64,000 nucleotides of DNA from Halobacillus ihumii (GTDB taxonomy: Bacteria; Bacillota; Bacilli; Bacillales; Halobacillaceae), in assembly GCF_902726645.1 (NCBI RefSeq), contig NZ_CACVAO010000001.1, forward strand, positions 1,426,001-1,490,000, in the 5' to 3' direction. A program made the translations under genes and the position numbers. Shown piece after piece: positions 59,191 to 64,000 of the stretch. The notes under the pieces were generated by a model that was given only the letters and a program-made list of their open reading frames with translations, made no database searches and was not told the origin of the DNA. The number at the start of each line of letters is the position of its first letter. Within the stretch, counting starts at the first letter, position 1.

Positions 59191-60255
59191 TTAAGCGTTT
59201 GTAGTTGCAGCAGATGAAGAGCTGTCTTCTCCTGGTGCTGGCTCTTCTTCCTCACCAGTTGGTGCTTCTTCTGAAGGAGTTCCACCCTCTTCAGTTGGAG
59301 TTTCGCCTTCAGTTGGCGCATCCCCTTCGGTTGGAGTTTCACCCTCAGTCGGGGCATCCCCTTCAGTTGGAGTCTCTCCTTCTTCTGGAGCTGGCTGCAT
59401 TTGACCTTCACTATCAGAAGATTGGTCCGGCTCGATCTCAGTATCTGGATCTTCTACATTCGCTGACGGCTGATTCTGTTTTTCAGCAGGATCAGTTGTT
59501 GACTGCTCCTCTTCACCAGAAGCATCTCCGCCTTCTTCAGTGCTAGCCTTTTCTTCTTTAGCTTCTATTTTGCTTACTGCTTTTCCGAAGAAATCCTCCG
59601 GGTTCAGTGGCTCACCATCTTTTCTTACTTCAAAGTGTACATGGACACCATCTGCTTTGCCAAAAGAATTCTGACCAGCTTGTCCAATCACATCACCTTG
59701 TTTCACTTCAGAACCTGCTTCTACCTTCACTTCAGATAGACTAGCATAAACGGTTGATACTTTATCGTCATGACTGATTTGAACGACGTTTCCATAGAGT
59801 GGATCCTCTTTCACCTCAGTAACAGTACCTGATAGAGATGCTGTTACATCAAAAGTTTCTCCATTCGCTTTTGCTAAATCGATTCCTTCACTCTGATAAT
59901 ACTTATTGTTGTAAAGTACCAGTGCACTTTCTTGCGCTTCTTTTGATGCATCATAATCAAAGAACTTTGTTACGACAGTTGTTTGCTGCTCGCTGGCAAC
60001 AGGCATTTGCAAATTCTCTTCCTGACCGGTAACGGGAACGGATTCTTGATCTTGTACGTCGACATCGTCTTGTACACCTGTTTGATTTTGATCCTTCATC
60101 TGTTCGGCTACGTCACTTGAGCTTTGCTGGAACCAAAACACCCCTACAAGTACCAAAGCTGCTACGGTAAGATACAATGCTGGATAGATCCACTTCTTGC
60201 GCATTAAGCGTTTAAACTTTAATTTAGTCACGCTTTTCTTTCCTTCCTCTCTCAT
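59191..60255 (-). CDS. spoIIQ: Forespore engulfment protein SpoIIQ with an acidic repeat tail
   Basis: Short cytoplasmic basic N-terminus, one helix (WIYPALYLTVAALVLVGVFWF), then an M23/LytM fold ending DGVHVHFEVRKDGEPLNPEDFF. The usual HxGxD metal motif reads SEGID, so the first His is missing, as in Bacillus SpoIIQ, and the domain should bind SpoIIIAH rather than cut peptidoglycan. About 125 residues of Glu/Pro/Thr-rich sequence follow, with repeats of GETPTEGDAPTE (12 aa), absent from the shorter Bacillus subtilis protein. GAGGTG sets the start at 60255 (354 aa). Confidence 0.9.
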   Translation of the reverse strand: MREEGKKSVTKLKFKRLMRKKWIYPALYLTVAALVLVGVFWFQQSSSDVAEQMKDQNQTGVQDDVDVQDQESVPVTGQEENLQMPVASEQQTTVVTKFFDYDASKEAQESALVLYNNKYYQSEGIDLAKANGETFDVTASLSGTVTEVKEDPLYGNVVQISHDDKVSTVYASLSEVKVEAGSEVKQGDVIGQAGQNSFGKADGVHVHFEVRKDGEPLNPEDFFGKAVSKIEAKEEKASTEEGGDASGEEEQSTTDPAEKQNQPSANVEDPDTEIEPDQSSDSEGQMQPAPEEGETPTEGDAPTEGETPTEGDAPTEGETPTEEGGTPSEEAPTGEEEEPAPGEDSSSSAATTNA

Positions 60256-60273
60256 GTTCATCACCTCAAAAAT

Positions 60274-60303
60274 CATTCTGATCACTTTTAAGGGAATCTA
60301 TAC
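60274..60303 (-). promoter_or_regulatory. Candidate sigma-F promoter of spoIIQ
   Basis: The minus strand has GTATA (60303-60299), 15 nt, then GATCAGAATG (60283-60274), matching eight of the ten positions of the sigma-F -10 pattern GGnRAnAMTR. The leader would be very short, because the ribosome site starts at 60267; this lowers confidence. Confidence 0.45.
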
Positions 60304-60389
60304 ATGAAGAGGAAAATTTTTGTTAAGAAAAGCGGAAAGGGGCGTTTAGACACGAAAGAGGAAGTTCGAATAAGAACGGCTTCAAGGAA

Positions 60390-60530
60390 GTTCGGTTAAA
60401 ACTGGCACGTCCTGTGCCAACACCGAACTACCCCACATCCTGTGGGGCATGTGCCAATGTCGAACGACCCTACGTCGTATAGGGCCTGTACCAAATTCGA
60501 ACTGACCCGCGTCCTGTGGGGCCCTTTTTC
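60390..60530. repeat. Array H: 37-nt repeat of nested hairpins
   Basis: GTTCGGT...ACCGAAC (60390-60428) encloses TGGCAC/GTGCCA. It is followed by units of 37 nt starting CGAAC at 60424, 60461 and 60498, each holding a CCC.../...GGG stem (for example CCCCACATCCTGTGGGG). About 3.5 units; the last runs into GGGGCCCTTTTT. Confidence 0.8.
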
Positions 60531-60534
60531 AGAA

Positions 60535-60576
60535 AGCAAAGGAGCGGCTGCATTCTCTGTACGCCGCTCCTTTGCT
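60535..60576. repeat. Perfect 14-bp hairpin between arrays H and G
   Basis: AGCAAAGGAGCGGC, 14-nt loop, exact complement. There is no U-tract on either side. It lies between the 37-nt and 21-nt arrays, like the hairpin that caps array A. Confidence 0.8.
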
Positions 60577-60601
60577 GAACTTATTGGACCTTTCAAACCA
60601 T

Positions 60602-60727
60602 ATAATGCCCTAGCGAAGCATGATAACTCCCTGTCTCAAAACTATAACGACCTATCTCAAAACTATTCCTCCCTAACGCAAGAACATTCCGACCTAACGC
60701 GGTAACATTCGTCCCTAACGCCAAGAC
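60602..60727. repeat. Array G: six 21-nt units of the GTTAGG family, reversed orientation
   Basis: Six contiguous units of exactly 21 nt (for example ATTCGTCCCTAACGCCAAGAC, given here as three motif parts ATTCG-TCCCTAACGC-CAAGAC). The complement reads GCGTTAGGGACGAAT, the core of array B. It lies between spoIID (3' end) and spoIIQ (5' end). Confidence 0.92.
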
Positions 60728-60770
60728 ACTCCTCAAGCAAAACTCGCCCTCAAATAAGAAGAACGCTCTC

Positions 60771-61811
60771 TTAATTTACTGTCTGCTTAGCAGTCGTGAT
60801 CGCAGCCGTCTGCTTGCTCATCGGGGAGATTTCAGTGTTTTGATAGTAATGGTGGATGATTTCCTTGTAATTCTTACCAGCCTTGGCCATTCCGTTAGCC
60901 CCATATTGACTCATCCCCACTCCGTGACCGTACCCTTGAGTAGTGAAGATCACGTGATTATTCTTTACTTCCATCGTAAAATCACTAGATTGCAAGTTAA
61001 AGGCCTCACGAATTTGCCGGCCTGAGAAGGTTTCACTGCCAATCGTGATTTGATCGACACGGCCACCTTCAGTTTTGGTTAGTTCCATATTGGAAAGGGT
61101 CGGCACGATATCTACACCTAAGGAGGACTCCAACCCGCTGACGGTAACAATTTTTTGATCGTTAAACTTCGGTGATGCTTTATCCCATGGGCTTGCTACA
61201 CTCTTTAAATAAGGGATCTCATTTTTCCAATAGTCCTCGGAATTTTCTGTATAACCGTTGCTTGTGGAGAAAAATGCTGCTTCAATCGGCTGCTGTTTAT
61301 AAGTGATGATTTCTCCAGCTGTTTCCTTTACAGCTCGATTAATTTTACTTATGTTTTCTTTATAATTCTCTCCCCATAAATCACGAAGCTCCTGATCACT
61401 TTTATACACTTGGTGCTGGACGGTATCTGTCACATCTGCGTTCTCTGATACAGGTTCCCCCTGCGCGAGATGCCGGGTGATGTACGTTCGTGCAGCAAGG
61501 GCCTGTGCTTTTAGAGCCTCAAGTTCGAAGCTTGCCGGCATTTCAGAGGCTACCACCCGTGATACGTATGTTTCTAAAGGAACTTCTTCGACTTCTTTCG
61601 TCTTACTCCTCAGTACGTGAATACTAAATGGAGATAGACTGGCTGGCAGCTCTGTCACGGATTCATCTGCAGCGGATGGAGCTTGTGTTTCTTCGACTGT
61701 TGCTGTGTCGTTTGAGCCTGTGAATGGCACCACAATCAGTGTGGGGATCAAGAGGATCCCTAAAAAAATACTGCTTATTACCATGATGCCAATGCGATTC
61801 CTTCTTTTCAT
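60771..61811 (-). CDS. spoIID: Stage II sporulation protein D (lytic transglycosylase)
   Basis: A mother-cell enzyme of the DMP engulfment complex that cleaves glycan strands. It has an N-terminal anchor helix (IGIMVISSIFLGILLIPTLIV), then VPLETYVSRVVASEMPASFELEALKAQALAARTYI (with the catalytic Glu), VYKSDQE, AFFSTSNGYTENSEDYW and GYGHGVGMSQYGANGMA. At 346 aa it is the normal length. It follows murA as in Bacillus. A sigma-E-like -10 (GATACATT) lies upstream. Confidence 0.95.
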   Translation of the reverse strand: MKRRNRIGIMVISSIFLGILLIPTLIVVPFTGSNDTATVEETQAPSAADESVTELPASLSPFSIHVLRSKTKEVEEVPLETYVSRVVASEMPASFELEALKAQALAARTYITRHLAQGEPVSENADVTDTVQHQVYKSDQELRDLWGENYKENISKINRAVKETAGEIITYKQQPIEAAFFSTSNGYTENSEDYWKNEIPYLKSVASPWDKASPKFNDQKIVTVSGLESSLGVDIVPTLSNMELTKTEGGRVDQITIGSETFSGRQIREAFNLQSSDFTMEVKNNHVIFTTQGYGHGVGMSQYGANGMAKAGKNYKEIIHHYYQNTEISPMSKQTAAITTAKQTVN

Positions 61812-61849
61812 ATCTCGTCCTCCTGAACCAATAGTAGACCCTCTACTAA

Positions 61850-61857
61850 AATGTATC
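61850..61857 (-). promoter_or_regulatory. Candidate sigma-E -10 element of spoIID
   Basis: The minus strand reads GATACATT, seven of eight bases of the sigma-E -10 CATACAHT pattern, about 40 nt before the start codon. A short TAGTAGA/TCTACTA dyad lies just downstream in the leader. The -35 is not clear. Confidence 0.4.
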
Positions 61858-61880
61858 CACGTAAGTCAGATGATAGAACT

Positions 61881-61924
61881 AAAAAAGCAATCCCCACGTC
61901 AGAAATTTGACAGGGAATTGCTTG
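61881..61924 (-). terminator. Terminator of murA
   Basis: AAGCAAT...CCC, GTCA/TGAC, GGG...ATTGCTT, then TTTTTTAG on the minus strand. It begins 24 nt after the murA stop and separates it from spoIID. Confidence 0.85.
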
Positions 61925-61947
61925 ATGAGTAAGTGATTAAGAGAAAA

Positions 61948-63258
61948 TTATAAAGTCGATATTGATTCGCTTGGCTCAATCTCTTCCATATAGGATTCTT
62001 CTTCGTTAATACGTTCAATATTAGCACCGAGCTGGGCAAGTTTTTCAGTAAAGTCCACATACCCGCGATCTAAGTGTTTCAGTTCAGTTACACGTGTATA
62101 TCCGTCCGCTACAAGACCTGCTAAGATCAGAGCAGCTCCGGCTCTTAAGTCCGTTGCCTGCACTTCAGCACCTTGTAGTTTAGATGGACCCTCTACAATG
62201 ACACTACGGCCTTCGATCTTCATCTTCGCATTCATACGGCGGAATTCCTCCACATGCATAAAGCGGTTCTCAAAGACCGTTTCGGTAATGACACTGGTTC
62301 CTGTTGCATTAACCATCAGTGCCATCATTTGTGACTGCATATCTGTTGGGAAGCCTGGATGCGGCATCGTTTTAATGTCCGTTGCCTTAAGCTTCTCTGG
62401 ACCAATGACTCGCAGACCATCATCTTCTTCCTCAATGGTCACACCCATTTCTTCCATTTTTGAAATAACTGAACGTAAGTGTTCCTGCATCGCTCCTTGT
62501 ACGAGCACATTTCCTCCCGTAATCGCAGCGGCTACCATAAAGGTTCCAGCCTCTACTCGGTCGGGAATAATCGTGTGTGTCGCGCCAAACAGCTTATCGA
62601 CTCCCTCAATTCGGATTGTCTCTGTACCTGCGCCGACAATGCGCGCTCCCATTTTGTTCAAGAAGTTAGCAAGGTCAACGATTTCAGGTTCTTTTGCACA
62701 ATTCTCAAGAATTGTTTTTCCTTCGGCTAGTGCAGCAGCCATCATGATATTCTCTGTAGCTCCTACGCTAGGTACGTCCAAGTAAATCTTAGCTCCTCGT
62801 AGACGCCCGTTTACATGTGCCTCAATGGACCCATTTCCAACGGTAACCTCTGCCCCCATTGCTTCGAAACCTTTAAGGTGTTGATCAAGCGGACGTGAAC
62901 CGATTGCACAGCCTCCAGGTAGAGCGACCTTCGCATGGCCATAGCGGGCCAATAGTGGTCCCAGAACGAGTACGGAAGCTCTCATTTTGCGAACATATTC
63001 TATCGGAGCTTCGGTTGTCAGTTCATCTGAAGCGTCTATAGTCACTGTGCGACCTTTCATATCTACATCTGCGTTCATATGTCTAATGACTTCATTAATA
63101 GTATAAACATCCGCTAAAGCAGGGACGTCGTGCAAAACACTTTTTCCTTCACTTGCAATTATACTTGCTGCGATGACAGGCAGTACGGCATTCTTTGCAC
63201 CTTCAGCTCTTACAGTGCCTTTAAGCTGCCTTCCACCACGGACGATGATTTTTTCCAA
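61948..63258 (-). CDS. murA: UDP-N-acetylglucosamine 1-carboxyvinyltransferase
   Basis: First committed enzyme of peptidoglycan synthesis. The N-terminus is [27 protein letters not shown]. The catalytic Cys117 lies in [15 protein letters not shown] (the fosfomycin target). Later motifs are [14 protein letters not shown] and [13 protein letters not shown]. The 436-aa length and the position between ywmB and spoIID identify it as the murAA-type copy. Confidence 0.96.
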   Translation of the reverse strand: MEKIIVRGGRQLKGTVRAEGAKNAVLPVIAASIIASEGKSVLHDVPALADVYTINEVIRHMNADVDMKGRTVTIDASDELTTEAPIEYVRKMRASVLVLGPLLARYGHAKVALPGGCAIGSRPLDQHLKGFEAMGAEVTVGNGSIEAHVNGRLRGAKIYLDVPSVGATENIMMAAALAEGKTILENCAKEPEIVDLANFLNKMGARIVGAGTETIRIEGVDKLFGATHTIIPDRVEAGTFMVAAAITGGNVLVQGAMQEHLRSVISKMEEMGVTIEEEDDGLRVIGPEKLKATDIKTMPHPGFPTDMQSQMMALMVNATGTSVITETVFENRFMHVEEFRRMNAKMKIEGRSVIVEGPSKLQGAEVQATDLRAGAALILAGLVADGYTRVTELKHLDRGYVDFTEKLAQLGANIERINEEESYMEEIEPSESISTL

Positions 63259-63292
63259 GGTTCATTCTCCTCCGCGTCCATATTCATTATTA

Positions 63293-64000
63293 TTAATATT
63301 CAGCAGTTATGATAGGTGTGCCAATTGTAACGATTGTTCGACCGCCCAATGTTCGCGTCGCGAATTGGACATTCATCGCCCCATTCGGTAATGGGATGGC
63401 TTGGTTCCACCTTGATGTGTAGCCGGATCTGCTAGTCCAGCTTTGTTCGGTAGCTGCTTCGATCGTTGTTATATTGAATGCTTTTTTGAATTTCTGATAG
63501 ATTAAAACATCATCAATAATACCACCATCTTCAGCTTTAAGACAAGTGTATAAAGTGACATTTTCTGAAAAAAACCGCTTCTGAATCTGGTTGATTTGCT
63601 GCATGATTTTCTTAGTCGTTAATGTCTGTGTACCCCCGGTAGTAAGTGAGTAAACCAATTCTGAAGAAATGGTCTCATCTCTTGGGGTAATCACTGTAAA
63701 ATGTTCGATAAAATCAGAACTTTTTTGACCGTTTGTAAAAGTTTTTTTACGAGCCAGATTGGTTTCTTCTTCTATTACTTGGCCCTCGGAAACATAAGCC
63801 TTTATTTGCTGGATGACTTGTTCTGCGTCGTCTGTGTTGATGGATTCTTTAAGGACAACCTTATATTCAGTAACGTGAAGCTGTTCACCCTCAGCAAATG
63901 CCGCCAACTCTAGTAACGGTGAAATATCCGTCTGCTCTCCAGCCGTTTCCTGCGGGTGAACACCTGATAACAATGTTAAGGTTAGTAAACCAGCCCATAA
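63293..64000 (-). CDS. ywmB: YwmB-like (TATA-box-binding-like fold) secreted protein, 5' end beyond the window
   Basis: It is directly upstream of murA, the position of ywmB in Bacillus. The visible residues include FIEHFTVITPRDETISSELVYSLTTGG, a YQKFKKAFN segment and the end MNVQFATRTLGGRTIVTIGTPIITAEY. The frame stays open past TTG at 63973 to the window edge, reading LWAGLLTLTLLSGVHPQETA, a signal-peptide core. The true start therefore lies to the right, and 63973 is not the start. Function is unknown. Confidence 0.85.
   Translation of the reverse strand, partial: LWAGLLTLTLLSGVHPQETAGEQTDISPLLELAAFAEGEQLHVTEYKVVLKESINTDDAEQVIQQIKAYVSEGQVIEEETNLARKKTFTNGQKSSDFIEHFTVITPRDETISSELVYSLTTGGTQTLTTKKIMQQINQIQKRFFSENVTLYTCLKAEDGGIIDDVLIYQKFKKAFNITTIEAATEQSWTSRSGYTSRWNQAIPLPNGAMNVQFATRTLGGRTIVTIGTPIITAEY

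Noticed and set aside
23456..60727. CRISPR array interpretation of the 21-nt repeats
   Set aside because: Units are contiguous, with no conserved repeat alternating with unique spacers of fixed size, and no cas gene is present.

Overview
The window comes from a spore-forming, flagellated Gram-positive bacterium of the Bacillaceae, probably a salt-adapted one (Halobacillus-like; genus is inference). The right end has the conserved Bacillus order ywmB - murA - spoIID - spoIIQ - spoIIID - mbl - flhO - flhP, with fabZ a few genes away. Spore coat, SpoVAF and YjcZ-type genes lie further left. Several secreted proteins have very acidic, low-complexity tails, which suits a halophile. No rRNA, tRNA, CRISPR array, prophage or intact transposase was seen.

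Layout. (1) 1-15.8 kb, all minus strand: a large surface-polysaccharide operon, transcribed leftward from a promoter near 15.4 kb. It encodes a YwqE phosphatase, GtaB, UDP-glucose dehydrogenase, a phosphosugar transferase, four glycosyltransferases, an EpsG/Wzy-like polymerase and a Wzx flippase. It continues into a sulfation module: sulfotransferase, SLC13/RCK permease, APS kinase (CysC), PAP phosphatase (CysQ) and the start of an epimerase. Read together these genes predict a sulfated, uronic-acid-containing exopolysaccharide. (2) 15.8-18.1 kb: a second YwqE that has lost two metal ligands, and two SinR paralogs. (3) 18.2-30 kb: a HEPN-like/CBS protein, small unknowns, a DUF3231 gene, an Mta-type MerR regulator, YetF, coat proteins, a carotenoid-desaturase-like flavoprotein and SpoVAF. 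(4) 30-41 kb: small membrane proteins, decayed gene fragments, two YjcZ microproteins around an SDR gene, a sortase with its probable MPKTG substrate, a TSUP permease, PadR-ChrA and two more DUF3231 genes. (5) 41-55 kb: an RND efflux pair, YjfB, an acidic lipoprotein, a three-domain amidase, AprX, FabZ, a methyltransferase-monooxygenase pair and a secreted NTF2-like protein. (6) 55-64 kb: the sporulation, cell-shape and flagellar core.

Two families of dispersed DNA run through the middle and right of the window and are the least expected features. Six intergenic arrays of degenerate units, almost always exactly 21 nt and built around GTTAGG, all lie upstream of genes; a seventh array has the same period but a different sequence. 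Six long palindromes built on the arm CCACCTCAGGTCATCCA lie 13-38 nt from stop codons and look like dispersed, mostly bidirectional terminators. The opposite placement of the two families (5' side versus 3' side) is striking.
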